DNA of 64,000 bases from CAVQLX01 sp963811605 (GTDB lineage Bacteria; Desulfobacterota; Binatia; DP-6): the NCBI GenBank assembly GCA_963811605.1, contig CAWESA010000001.1, forward strand, positions 248,001 to 312,000, given 5' to 3'. Made by a program: the position numbers and the translations under genes. The number at the start of each line of letters is the position of its first letter. Within the stretch, counting starts at the first letter, position 1. The notes below the pieces were generated by a model. It saw only the letters and a program-made list of their open reading frames with translations, did no database searches and was not told the DNA's origin. Below are positions 1 through 8,091 of the stretch, in pieces.

Positions 1-2
1 TG

Positions 3-680
3 CCGCGTGCGCTCGAAGCGATCCGGCGCGCGGTGCCCGGGCTGCTCCTGATCACCGACGTGTGCCTGTGCGAGTACACGGACCACGGCCACTGCGGTCT
101 GCTGCGCGACGACGAGGTGGACAACGACGCCTCGCTGCCCGTGCTCGCGGCGGAGGCGCTCGCGCACGCGCGGGCGGGGGCCGACCTGGTGGCCCCGTCC
201 GACATGATGGACGGCCGGGTCGGCGCGATCCGCCACGCCCTCGATGAGGCGGGGTTCCCGCACCTGCCGATCATGTCGTACGCCGCCAAGTTCGCATCGG
301 CGCTGTACGGGCCATTCCGGGATGCGGCCGAGTCGACCCCGCAGTTCGGTGACCGGCGCGGCTACCAGATGGACGCCGCGAATGCCGAGGAGGCGCTGCG
401 CGAGGTCGCGCTCGACGTCGAGGAAGGGGCCGACATCGTGATGGTCAAGCCCGCGGTCCCGTATCTGGACCTCGTGCGTCGGGTGAAGGAGCGCTTCGGC
501 TACCCGGTCGCCGCCTACCACGTGAGCGGCGAGTACGCGATGGTGAAGGCCGCCGCGGAGCGCGGCTGGCTCGACGAGACGCGCGTCGTCGACGAGACCC
601 TGCTCGCCATCCGCCGCGCGGGCGCCGACATCATCATCACCTACTTCGCGCGCGACGTCGCGCAGCGGGCGCGGGCATGA
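3..680 (+). CDS. hemB: Porphobilinogen synthase (HemB), 5' end outside window
   Basis: Condenses two 5-aminolevulinate molecules to porphobilinogen in cytosolic tetrapyrrole synthesis. The reading frame is open from the window edge, so the start lies upstream and about 225 residues are visible, roughly the C-terminal two thirds of a usual ~325-residue enzyme. The sequence shows the three-cysteine zinc signature DVCLCEYTDHGHCG, which marks the Zn-dependent type, and the two active-site lysines in SYAAKFASALYGPF and IVMVKPAVPYLD. The stop overlaps the next gene by ATGA, so the two are probably co-translated. The heme made here would serve the cytochrome-rich respiratory locus further along. Confidence 0.95.
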   Translation, partial: PRALEAIRRAVPGLLLITDVCLCEYTDHGHCGLLRDDEVDNDASLPVLAAEALAHARAGADLVAPSDMMDGRVGAIRHALDEAGFPHLPIMSYAAKFASALYGPFRDAAESTPQFGDRRGYQMDAANAEEALREVALDVEEGADIVMVKPAVPYLDLVRRVKERFGYPVAAYHVSGEYAMVKAAAERGWLDETRVVDETLLAIRRAGADIIITYFARDVAQRARA

Positions 681-2107
681 GGCGCCGGCCGTTCGTGGCG
701 ATCCTGCTCGCCACGCTGCTCGCCGTGCCGCCGGCGGCGCTCGCCAAGAAGGGCAACGGCGAGCGCGACCTCGGCCGCGAGTTCCTGCTCGAGGCGCGGT
801 CGCAGCTGCCGATCTCGGACGACCCCGCCCTCGCCGAGTACATCGCCTCGCTCGGCCGCAAGCTCGTGGAGTCGCTCGGCCCGCAGGAGTTCGACTACCG
901 CTTCTTCGTCGTCGAGAGCCCGATCCTGAACGCATTCGCGGTCCCGGGCGGCTACGTCTTCCTCTTCACCGGCCTGATCGCACGTGCCAACACCGAGGAC
1001 GAGATCGCCGGCGTCCTCGGCCACGAGATCGGGCACGTGCACGCGCACCACATCGTGCGGTTGCAGCAGGCCGGCTCGATCTGGACCGCCGCCTCGCTCC
1101 TCGGGATGCTCCTGGCGGCGATCAATCCGGTGCTGGCGGCGGGGGCGATCGCCGCCGCCCAGACCGCGCAGCTCAAGTACTCGCGCGATTTCGAGCAGGA
1201 GGCCGACTACCTGGGCCTCCAGACCGCCACCGCGGCGGGCTACGATCCGCTGGCGCTGACCGGGTTCTTCAAGGAGCTCCTGATCGAGCAGCGCGTGAAC
1301 CCCGCCGGCGTGCCGCCCTACATGCTGTCGCATCCCATCACCGAGGATCGCGTTGCCAACGCGGACAGCGTCATCCGCTCGCGCGGGCTGAAGACGCCTC
1401 CCGGGCGGCCGAAAGCCGGCCCGGATTTCCTCGAGGCCAAGGCGGTGGCGGCTGGGCTCGACGGACCGACCGAGGTCGTGATCGCACAGTACCGGCGACG
1501 CGCCGAGGAGAAGCCCGACGACGCCGAGCGCCAGTTCCTGCTCGGCCGGGTCTACCAGGTGTCCAACAAGCCGGAGCCCGCACGGGTGGCGCTCGAGCGG
1601 GCACGGGAGCTGGGCTACGGCGAGCGCGTCGATCGCCCGCTGGGCGCCGCCTACGTCGCGCTCAAGCAGCCGGAGAAGGCCGTGGAGACGCTGCAGGCGT
1701 ATCTCGCGCGCAGCCCGAGCGACGGCTGGGCCCGTCTCCAGCTCGGCAAGGCGTTCTCGGATCAGGGCAAGGCCGACGACGCCATGCACGAGTACCAGCG
1801 CGCGCTGCGGCTCGACGGCAACCTCGACGAGGCGCATCGGCTCCTCGGCATGGCGCTCGGCCGCAAGGGCGATCAGGCGCAGGGCTTCTATCAGCTCGGC
1901 ACCGCCGCGCTCCTGCGCGGCGAGCTGGAGCAAGCCTACAGCCTCTACGACCGGGCGCGCCCGCTGCTCGCGGAAGGGAGTCTCGAGCGCACGACGGTGG
2001 ATTCCACGCTCGAGGAGCTGGAGCCCCTGGTGCGCGATCGCGCGCGCGAGCGCGCCGCCCAGTCGCGCCGGCGCGGCCCGGGGATGGCGCCGGCGCCGGG
2101 CCCGTAG
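677..2107 (+). CDS. M48 family zinc metalloprotease with C-terminal TPR repeats (BepA-like)
   Basis: Predicted periplasmic quality-control protease of the BepA/YfgC type (476 residues; E. coli BepA is about 487). An N-terminal signal peptide (residues 1-23, ending near ALAKK) is followed by the M48 domain. The zinc motif HEIGH is at 116-120, and the third ligand is Glu175 in the EADYLG segment. TPR-like helical repeats fill residues ~270-440, and the tail is basic and Pro/Ala-rich. In the family this architecture handles outer-membrane protein assembly and degrades misfolded clients such as LptD or BamA. A bamD gene occurs elsewhere in the window (32.0 kb). It starts inside the hemB stop (ATGA). 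Confidence 0.9.
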   Translation: MRRRPFVAILLATLLAVPPAALAKKGNGERDLGREFLLEARSQLPISDDPALAEYIASLGRKLVESLGPQEFDYRFFVVESPILNAFAVPGGYVFLFTGLIARANTEDEIAGVLGHEIGHVHAHHIVRLQQAGSIWTAASLLGMLLAAINPVLAAGAIAAAQTAQLKYSRDFEQEADYLGLQTATAAGYDPLALTGFFKELLIEQRVNPAGVPPYMLSHPITEDRVANADSVIRSRGLKTPPGRPKAGPDFLEAKAVAAGLDGPTEVVIAQYRRRAEEKPDDAERQFLLGRVYQVSNKPEPARVALERARELGYGERVDRPLGAAYVALKQPEKAVETLQAYLARSPSDGWARLQLGKAFSDQGKADDAMHEYQRALRLDGNLDEAHRLLGMALGRKGDQAQGFYQLGTAALLRGELEQAYSLYDRARPLLAEGSLERTTVDSTLEELEPLVRDRARERAAQSRRRGPGMAPAPGP

Positions 2108-2110
2108 CCC

Positions 2111-2500
2111 GTGAGCAGCAAGGGTCGCCCCTACCGGCGGCTCGAGGTCGAGGGGTTCGAGATTCTCGTCGGCAAGGGCGACGCGGAGAACGACCGTCTC
2201 ACCTTCGAGATCGCCGACCCGCACGACTGGTGGCTGCACGTGTCGGGCTACTCGGGCAGCCACGTCGTGGTGCGGAACCCCGACGACCTGGCCGGCCTGC
2301 CGCGGGCCGTGCTGGTTCGCGCCGCCGAGCTGGCGGCCTGGCACTCGAAGGCGCGCGGTGCGGGCAGGGTCGAGGTGCACGTGTGCCGGGTGGCCGACGT
2401 CTCGAAGCCGCGCGGGTTCGAGACCGGCAAGGTCCTGCTGCGGCGCTGGGAGAGCCTTCGCGTGTATCCGAAGGATCCGAGCGCCGCCGCGGCGGAGTGA
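2111..2500 (+). CDS. Standalone NFACT RNA-binding domain protein (NFACT-R, DUF814)
   Basis: A 129-residue protein made almost entirely of the NFACT-R (DUF814) domain, otherwise found at the C terminus of RqcH/Rqc2/FbpA proteins that bind tRNA and stalled 50S subunits. Recognisable family elements are GFEILVGKGDAENDRLTFE, DPHDWWLHVSGYSGSHVV, LAAWHSKARG (the conserved small-residue/Tyr-Ser-like helix) and the closing GKVLLRRWESLRVYP. The start is GTG at 2111, three bases after the previous stop. The N-terminal NFACT-N, HhH and coiled-coil parts of RqcH are absent, so it cannot be a complete Rqc factor. The function is inferred as RNA or ribosome binding only. Confidence 0.85.
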   Translation: MSSKGRPYRRLEVEGFEILVGKGDAENDRLTFEIADPHDWWLHVSGYSGSHVVVRNPDDLAGLPRAVLVRAAELAAWHSKARGAGRVEVHVCRVADVSKPRGFETGKVLLRRWESLRVYPKDPSAAAAE

Positions 2501-2509
2501 GCCAGGGGC

Positions 2510-3271
2510 TCAGGCCGGTCGGCGCGCCCACAGCAGGATCCGCTTGAAGGGATAGAAGTAGGGCCGGGTCTCGTCGAGGTGCGGCAGCAGCCGCTCGCGG
2601 TACCGGCGCAGGTACTCCTCGAACCCCTCGCGCGAGAGACGGCGCTCGTAGTCGGTGAGGAGGGAACCCTTGACCCACTCGACCACGTCGTCTCGCGCCG
2701 CGAGGTGGTGCGGGTAGACCTGCAGCCGGACGTGTTGCGCGGCGTACCCGAGGCCGTCGAGGATCGTGGCGTAGCGCTCGGGCGGGAGCACCGGCCAGAC
2801 GCGCGGCTCGATGCCGAACTCGGCTGCGAGCTCGGCGGCGACGACGTGGGTGGGATGGTCCTTGTTGGCCGGCATCTGCACGGCCAGCTGGCCGCCCGCG
2901 CGCAACGCCGCGGTGAGCCGGGTGAGCAGCGCGGCATGATCCGGCAGCCAGTGAAGCGCCGCGTTCGAGAACACCAGGTCGAGCGCTCCGGCGGCGGGGA
3001 GGGCGGCGATGTCGGCGTGCTCGAAGCGCAGCCCTGGCGCCGCGTGGGCCTCACAGCGCGCGATCATCGCCGCCGAGCTGTCGAGCCCGAGGGTCTCGCG
3101 CGCGCCGAGCTCGCGGTGCAGCGCCGCGGTGAGCTCGCCAGGCCCGCATCCCAGATCGACCACCCGCATCGCGGACTCGCGCTGCACGAGCGCCAGGAGG
3201 TCGAAGAACGGCTGCCGGCGCTCGTCCCGGAAGCGCGCGTACTGGTCGGGATTCCAGGTGTCGCGTGGCAT
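2510..3271 (-). CDS. tam: Trans-aconitate 2-methyltransferase-like SAM-dependent methyltransferase
   Basis: Class I Rossmann methyltransferase of 253 residues, essentially the length of E. coli Tam (252). The N terminus (TWNPDQYARFRDERRQPF) is typical of Tam. Motif I VVDLGCGPGELTAAL, the acidic LGLDSSAAMI strand, HADIAAL and FSNAALHWLPDH are all visible. Tam methyl-esterifies trans-aconitate, a spontaneous aconitate by-product that inhibits aconitase. The substrate here is inferred from family similarity, and another small carboxylic acid is possible. It is divergent from the thioesterase genes and convergent with the NFACT-R gene. Confidence 0.85.
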   Translation of the reverse strand: MPRDTWNPDQYARFRDERRQPFFDLLALVQRESAMRVVDLGCGPGELTAALHRELGARETLGLDSSAAMIARCEAHAAPGLRFEHADIAALPAAGALDLVFSNAALHWLPDHAALLTRLTAALRAGGQLAVQMPANKDHPTHVVAAELAAEFGIEPRVWPVLPPERYATILDGLGYAAQHVRLQVYPHHLAARDDVVEWVKGSLLTDYERRLSREGFEEYLRRYRERLLPHLDETRPYFYPFKRILLWARRPA

Positions 3272-3351
3272 GCCTCCGTCTAGCCGCGCGACGCCTCCGA
3301 CACCACGGGGCGCGTTGCAGGAGGTCGGCGTTCGCGATAGTCGGCAGCGCC

Positions 3352-3855
3352 GTGGCCGACGCCCCGGAACGCTACGCGATGGCCGAGCTGTTCGGCACCG
3401 CCGGCCGCGAGATGATCGACCACATCCCGCACTGCCGACGGCTCGGGATGGAGGTGGTCGAGATCGCGGCCCGGCGCGCGCGCGTCCGGCTGCCGTATCG
3501 AGACGACCTCGTCGGCGACCCCGTGCGCGGCGTCGTCTTCGGTGGCGTGATCACCACGCTGCTCGACCACGCCGGCGGCCTGGCCGTGTTCTGCAGCCTC
3601 GCCGAGCTGAAGGCCATCGCGACGCTCAACTTGCGAATCGACTACCTGCGCGCGGCCGATCCGGGCGCCGACCTGGTCGGGGAAGCCCATTGCTACAAGC
3701 TCACCGCCCACGTCGCGTTCGTGCGCGCGATCGCGTGGGACCGGGACCCCGGCGATCCCTTCGCCAGCTGCCTGGCCACGTTCATGGTCGGCGCGAACGC
3801 GACCATCAGCCCCATGGCGCGGGCCCTGCGCGCGCAGTCGGGCAGCGACACGTGA
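3352..3855 (+). CDS. PaaI-family hotdog-fold thioesterase
   Basis: Hotdog thioesterase of the PaaI/YbgC superfamily, 167 residues with the GTG start chosen at 3352 (a purine-rich GCAGGAGG stretch lies further upstream; ATG at 3379 is the alternative). Key features are the HxGGxxx-like segment GVVFGGVITTLLDHAGGLAVF, where the usual first His is Phe, followed by LRIDYLRAA. This corresponds to the family's substrate-binding strand. It would hydrolyse acyl-CoA thioesters, with substrate unknown. The stop overlaps the next gene's GTG start, which encodes a second hotdog protein, so the two may form a heteromeric enzyme. Confidence 0.85.
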   Translation: MADAPERYAMAELFGTAGREMIDHIPHCRRLGMEVVEIAARRARVRLPYRDDLVGDPVRGVVFGGVITTLLDHAGGLAVFCSLAELKAIATLNLRIDYLRAADPGADLVGEAHCYKLTAHVAFVRAIAWDRDPGDPFASCLATFMVGANATISPMARALRAQSGSDT

Positions 3856-4241
3856 GAGGCCGGCAGGCGCTGGCGCTGATTCCCTACGCGCGCCTTCTCG
3901 ACGTCCGCATCGAGGACGACACGCAGGGCATGGTGTGCGTGCTGCCGTTCCGCGACGACCTCGTCGGCAACGTCGCGCTCCCGGCGCTGCACGGCGGCGT
4001 GGTGGGCGCTTTCCTCGAGCTGACGGCACTGGTCCAGGCGATCGAGCTGTCCGACAGCGAGCGGGTCCCCAAGCCGATCACGTTCAGCGTCGACTATCTG
4101 CGCTCGGTCGGCCCGCGCGACACGCGCGGTCGCGCGGAGGTGGTGAAGCACGGCCGGCGGATCGCCAACGTCCGCGTGCTGGCCTGGCAGGACGATCCGG
4201 CCAGGCCGGTGGCGGCGGGGATCGGCAACTTCCTCCTGTGA
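3852..4241 (+). CDS. PaaI-family hotdog-fold thioesterase, second tandem copy
   Basis: A 129-residue hotdog protein starting at GTG 3852, overlapping the preceding thioesterase stop by four bases. It carries the canonical LHGGVVGAFLELTALVQA helix with the expected His-Gly-Gly, a DDLVGN segment and TFSVDYLRSVGPRDT. It is related to its neighbour, for example both share RDDLVG, so the pair looks like an ancient tandem duplication. One member keeps the HGG motif and the other has FGG. I infer a two-subunit thioesterase in which this copy holds the better-conserved active site. The substrate is unknown. Confidence 0.85.
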   Translation: MRGRQALALIPYARLLDVRIEDDTQGMVCVLPFRDDLVGNVALPALHGGVVGAFLELTALVQAIELSDSERVPKPITFSVDYLRSVGPRDTRGRAEVVKHGRRIANVRVLAWQDDPARPVAAGIGNFLL

Positions 4242-4697
4242 GCGCCTCGCAGCGTCCCGAAGTGCTCCTCGGCATCGCGGCGTGCGACCTGGAGCGACTC
4301 GGGCACGGGGCTCGAGTCGCTCCCCGATCGCCTGCAGCAGCCCGGCAGCCGCCTGTCGCGCACCGCGTTTGCGGTCGCGCCGTCGATCTGCGCCGCCATC
4401 CTCGTGCCGGCGACGCTGGGGCGCGATCTGCGCGGCGCGCTCTTCCTGCCGTGCATCACCCTGGCGGTGGTGGGATGGACGGCGTTGCTGTGGTGGACCG
4501 TCCTGGGGCGCGGTCGGCCGCTCCGCCTCGCGCCGTTGCTCGAGCTGTTTCGCCGCGGCTGGCGCGGCGCCCCGGCTCAGTGCCCCGCGTGCGCCGCGCT
4601 GCAGGCGAGCGGGGGCGGCAGGATGGGCTCCGTCAGCGGCGATCGCGCCGGGTCCCCGCCGATGCCGGCGGCGACGCCGGTGAGGGAGGGCACGTAG
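4240..4697 (+). pseudogene. Frameshifted small membrane-protein gene (third gene of the thioesterase operon)
   Basis: A GTG at 4240 overlaps the preceding stop and opens MSASQRPEVLLGIAACDLE in one frame. Around 4300-4312 coding character moves to the next frame, which reads GLESLPDRLQQPGSRLSRTAF and then two hydrophobic stretches (AVAPSICAAILVP and FLPCITLAVVGWTALLWW) before a basic tail. Together they would make a ~110-residue two-helix membrane protein. In its own frame the second part has no start upstream of its first hydrophobic stretch. Its end runs into the 3' end of the opposing copper-protein gene. I do not recognise a family. The alternative is chance open frames in high-GC DNA. Confidence 0.35.
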
Positions 4698-6640
4698 TAG
4701 CCGCCGATCAGGATGAACATCTCGTTCTCGGTGCTCTCGCCGCCGGTGATCGGGCAGGCGTCGCAGATCCCGTCGCCCGCGCCGCGCGTCGAGTCGCAGC
4801 GCCGGTCCTCCCCGAAGCAGGACGCCCCGATCTTCCCCGCCGTGCACGCCGTCGGCGTGCAGCCGAAGCCCTGGGGCGGGATGCGCGAGGCGCGCGTGAC
4901 GGTCTCGGTGTCCGGCGATCCGTCGCTCGCGACCCCGTTGTTGTACAGGGAGCAGTAGTGCAGCACGCGCTGCGCCGGATCGGGCGAGTCGAAGACGAGC
5001 GGCGGATCGAAGATGCGCTCGGCGGGATCGTTGTAGACGAAGCTCTCGTAGAGCAGGGTGCCGTCCGGCGCCGTCACGGTGAACCGCTTGCCGCGCTTGT
5101 GCGTGTGCGAGGACAGCTGGAAGAGGTGCGCGCCGCGCGGCAGCGCCTGGTCGTGACACACCGTCTGGGTCGTGTACGGCGCCGCGGACGGCTCGAAGAT
5201 GGCGTCGATGTTGAAGATCGACTGGACCGGATACCGCTGGCTGCGCGCGAAGTAGTAGTTCAGGCGCGCGTGCATCGTGGTGTCCTCGTCGGTGAGATTG
5301 AAGGCGTGCGAGTTCCAGTAGAGGATGCCCTTCATCGGGACCTGCGCGAACACGCCATCGGCATAGGCGAGGCTCGCCTGCGCCTTCTGCGCGCCGCCGA
5401 TCGCCGCGAATCCCTGGCCGCCCTGGAAGGGGCCGAAGCCGATGCAGGCGAACGACTGCCGGATCTCGCTGGTGCAGATGCCGCTGCCGCAGGACTGGAG
5501 GTCCGTCGGCTCGCAGGCCTGGCCCTCGCGATCGCCCCCGCGACAGCTCCAGCGGCCGAAGCCGGGATCGTGCACGTCGGCCGAGCCGAAGTAGCGATTC
5601 AGGATCAGGTGATGGCTCTGCGGGTCCTGGCGCAGCTCCTGCCCCGCGAAGCGGAACATCGTACCGGTGGGATCCCGGAACTCCTCCGGCACCTGCGCGG
5701 TGACGTCGTAGTACGTGGCGAAGCAGAGCTCGTGCTCGCCGTGCGCCTCGAGCGGCCACGGCGGCATGACGAACTGCACGCCTTCGCCCGCCCGGGGGGC
5801 GGCGAGCGGCTCGATGAGGATCGGCTTCGGCGGGGGCAGACAGGCGTCGAGCAGCTTCTCCGTTCCCGGCACGGTTCCGGTCTCGGGCGCACCACTGTAG
5901 ATCCAGAGGCGCACGAGCTCGAGCTCCTCGGCGCTCAGCGGCGGCAGCCCGTTCGGCATCGGCGCGCCCGCCACCTGGACGCCGGACGGCACCTGCGACG
6001 GATCGGTCGCGGCGGCGAGCTTGAGCCAGAGGAAGCTGCGGCGCTGGTCGCCGGGCTCGATCCGGTCGAGGGGGCTGGCGGTGGATTTCACCTGCAGCAG
6101 GTTGCGGTAGGCGACGGCCGGAGAGAGGTCGAGGCCACCCTGTCCAGGCGCCGCGCCGTGACACGCCTGCGCGGTGCAGCCGTGGCGCTCGAAGATGACC
6201 GACTGTATGCCCGCAAACGTGCTGGCGTACGAGGCGTCGAGATCGCAGTGCGCCACGCGCAGCCCGATCGCCAGCCGGCGCTTCGGGCGCCGCAGGCGGA
6301 GTACGCCTTCCAGCGTGGTGCAGGCCGAATCGACGGTGGCGGCCAGCACGACCTTGCGCGTGCCGCCGCAGGGACGCCAGCGGGTCCTGAACCTCCAGCC
6401 GGCCTTGGTGTGCCTCGGACGCGTCGTGACGGCGCCGCACGCGCTGCTCACCGTGACGCCGGTGGCGTCGATCGCGACGGCCGCCAGCGTTTCGCTGGTC
6501 ACGCCGCCGATGCTGGCCTGCCCGGCCGCGAAGCGGGCGGAGCACGTGGGCATGGGCCGCGGCTTCCCGGGGGCTCTCGCCGCCCCGGCCGCCGGCCAGA
6601 GGCCCGCGGCGAGCGCGAGCGCCGAGACGACTCGCCTCAT
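4577..6640 (-). CDS. Secreted copper type II monooxygenase-like protein (PHM/DBH family)
   Basis: A 687-residue exported protein related to the peptidylglycine/dopamine-beta-hydroxylase copper monooxygenases. Residues 1-~22 form a signal peptide. A Cys-rich beta domain follows (to ~125), then a CTAQACHG segment resembling the degenerate heme or pseudo-heme motif of planctomycete-type cytochrome domains. The copper centres are visible: His343-His344 in SHHLILN for the first site, and His512-Thr-His514 in SSHTHKRGKRF plus Met641 in TENEMFILIGGYYV for the second. These match the HH, HxH and Met ligands of PHM. A disulfide-rich insertion (CEPTDLQSCGSGIC) lies between. The substrate is unknown; it would hydroxylate C-H bonds outside the cytoplasm. 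Confidence 0.75.
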   Translation of the reverse strand: MRRVVSALALAAGLWPAAGAARAPGKPRPMPTCSARFAAGQASIGGVTSETLAAVAIDATGVTVSSACGAVTTRPRHTKAGWRFRTRWRPCGGTRKVVLAATVDSACTTLEGVLRLRRPKRRLAIGLRVAHCDLDASYASTFAGIQSVIFERHGCTAQACHGAAPGQGGLDLSPAVAYRNLLQVKSTASPLDRIEPGDQRRSFLWLKLAAATDPSQVPSGVQVAGAPMPNGLPPLSAEELELVRLWIYSGAPETGTVPGTEKLLDACLPPPKPILIEPLAAPRAGEGVQFVMPPWPLEAHGEHELCFATYYDVTAQVPEEFRDPTGTMFRFAGQELRQDPQSHHLILNRYFGSADVHDPGFGRWSCRGGDREGQACEPTDLQSCGSGICTSEIRQSFACIGFGPFQGGQGFAAIGGAQKAQASLAYADGVFAQVPMKGILYWNSHAFNLTDEDTTMHARLNYYFARSQRYPVQSIFNIDAIFEPSAAPYTTQTVCHDQALPRGAHLFQLSSHTHKRGKRFTVTAPDGTLLYESFVYNDPAERIFDPPLVFDSPDPAQRVLHYCSLYNNGVASDGSPDTETVTRASRIPPQGFGCTPTACTAGKIGASCFGEDRRCDSTRGAGDGICDACPITGGESTENEMFILIGGYYVPSLTGVAAGIGGDPARSPLTEPILPPPLACSAAHAGH

Positions 6641-6680
6641 GGGCGCCTCATAGCGCGTTTTCGCCCCGGCGGGCGAGGGG

Positions 6681-6994
6681 TCGGCGTGTCGCCCGGCACT
6701 CGCTCGCTTCGTCACCCTCGACGCCCCGACGCGGCAAGCGCTCGACGCGCGCGGCCCGGTGCGCGCCGTGATCGCGCCGTCGAAACCACACAACCTGTTC
6801 GCGCGCCAGGCCCCGGACGGCGTACCCGGACGCGGTGCTGTACGCCGCTCCCGGGCTGGCGGAGCGGCATCCCGCGCTCGGCCGTGCTCGGCGACGAGGC
6901 GCCCGCCCCCTGTGGCAGGGCGAGCGTCTCGCACGGAGACGTGCTCGAGCCCGGCGGCCGCGAGCGGTTCGCCGCCGCGGTCGCGTTCCTCTAG
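6681..6994 (+). pseudogene. Decayed DUF4336 protein remnant
   Basis: Pieces of a DUF4336 (metallo-beta-lactamase-fold-related) protein occur in three successive frames. TLDAPTRQALDARGPVRAVI and APSKPHNLF are in frame up to ~6815, then YPDAVLYAAPGLAERHPALG one base off from ~6826, then VLGDEAPAP and SHGDVLEPGGRERF in the third frame ending at TAG 6992-6994. The order matches the family (a V-rhLvaPnk-H segment, then yPdA-GL-er, then LGDEAP, then the C-terminal helix). The N-terminal ~25 residues are missing. At least two indels plus the truncation indicate decay rather than a single sequencing error. It fills the interval before hisC. Confidence 0.65.
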
Positions 6995-7003
6995 GATCGC
7001 GCC

Positions 7004-8062
7004 GTGAGCCCGTCCGGCCTCCTCCGCCCGACCATCCGCGCGGTCGCTCCCTACGTGCCCGGCGAGCAGCCCGCCGCCGGCCGACGGGTGATCAAGCTCA
7101 ACACCAACGAGAATCCGTATCCCCCCTCCCCGGCGGTGCTCGCGGCGTTGCACGCCGCGGTCGACGGCACCGTCCGCCTCTATCCCGATCCCGCCGCGCA
7201 GGCGCTGCGCGCCTGCGCGGCGCAGGTGTACGGCGTGCCTGCCGATCACATCCTCGCCGGCAACGGGTCGGACGAGCTCCTCGCGCTGCTCCTGCGCGCG
7301 ACCGTCGATCCGGGAGACCGTGTCGCGTTTCCCGTTCCGACCTACAGCCTCTACGAGACGCTGGTGGCGGTCCAGGGCGGGGCCGCCGTACGGCTCGAGT
7401 TTCCGGACGACTGGAGTCTGCCCGCGGCGCTGGCGACGACCGACGCCCGGGTCACGTTCCTGTGCAATCCGAACTCCCCCTCGGGCACGACGGTGGCGAC
7501 CGGCGTCGTCGCGTCCCTCGCCCGGGCGCTGTCCGGGGTGCTCGTGGTGGACGAGGCCTATGTCGACTTCGCCGACGCCGACGCCATGTCGCTGGTCGGC
7601 CGACTGCACAACGTCATCGTGCTGCGCACGCTGTCGAAGTCGTTCTCGCTCGCCGGTCTGCGCTGCGGACTCGCGTTCGCCCACCCCGACCTGCTCGCGG
7701 GCCTGCGGACCGTGAAGGACTCGTACAACTTGAATCGCCTGACCCAGGTCGCCGCGGAAGCGGCGCTGGGCGACGTCGCACACATGCGCGCCAACGCGAC
7801 GCGCATCCGGACGACGCGCGCGCGGTTGACGGCGGGCCTGACGGCGCTCGGCTTCGTCGTGCCGCCGTCGCAGGCGAACTTCGTGCTCGCGCGCCGGCCG
7901 GGCGTCGACCAGGCGCCGGTCGCGTCGGCGCTGGCAGCTCGCGGCGTGCTGGTCCGCCACTTCGCGCAGCCGCGCCTGCACGATGCGCTGCGCATCACGA
8001 TCGGCAGCGACGAGGAGATCGACGTCCTGCTGCGCGATCTGGCCGTCGCGATCCAGGGTTGA
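7004..8062 (+). CDS. hisC: Histidinol-phosphate aminotransferase
   Basis: PLP-dependent fold-type I aminotransferase converting imidazole-acetol phosphate to histidinol phosphate with glutamate, step seven or eight of histidine synthesis. It has 352 residues, a normal HisC length. Visible elements are the N-terminal KLNTNENPYPPSP, NGSDELLALLLRA, the CNPNSPSGT loop, VVDEAYVDFA and the Schiff-base lysine Lys212 in RTLSKSFSLAGLRCG, with a C-terminal RITIGSDEE. The start is GTG at 7004. No other his gene is nearby, so it stands alone here. An aromatic aminotransferase role is a less likely alternative. Confidence 0.92.
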   Translation: MSPSGLLRPTIRAVAPYVPGEQPAAGRRVIKLNTNENPYPPSPAVLAALHAAVDGTVRLYPDPAAQALRACAAQVYGVPADHILAGNGSDELLALLLRATVDPGDRVAFPVPTYSLYETLVAVQGGAAVRLEFPDDWSLPAALATTDARVTFLCNPNSPSGTTVATGVVASLARALSGVLVVDEAYVDFADADAMSLVGRLHNVIVLRTLSKSFSLAGLRCGLAFAHPDLLAGLRTVKDSYNLNRLTQVAAEAALGDVAHMRANATRIRTTRARLTAGLTALGFVVPPSQANFVLARRPGVDQAPVASALAARGVLVRHFAQPRLHDALRITIGSDEEIDVLLRDLAVAIQG

Positions 8063-8091
8063 GCGCTCGCGCGCCGGGTCTCGGGTGCCTG

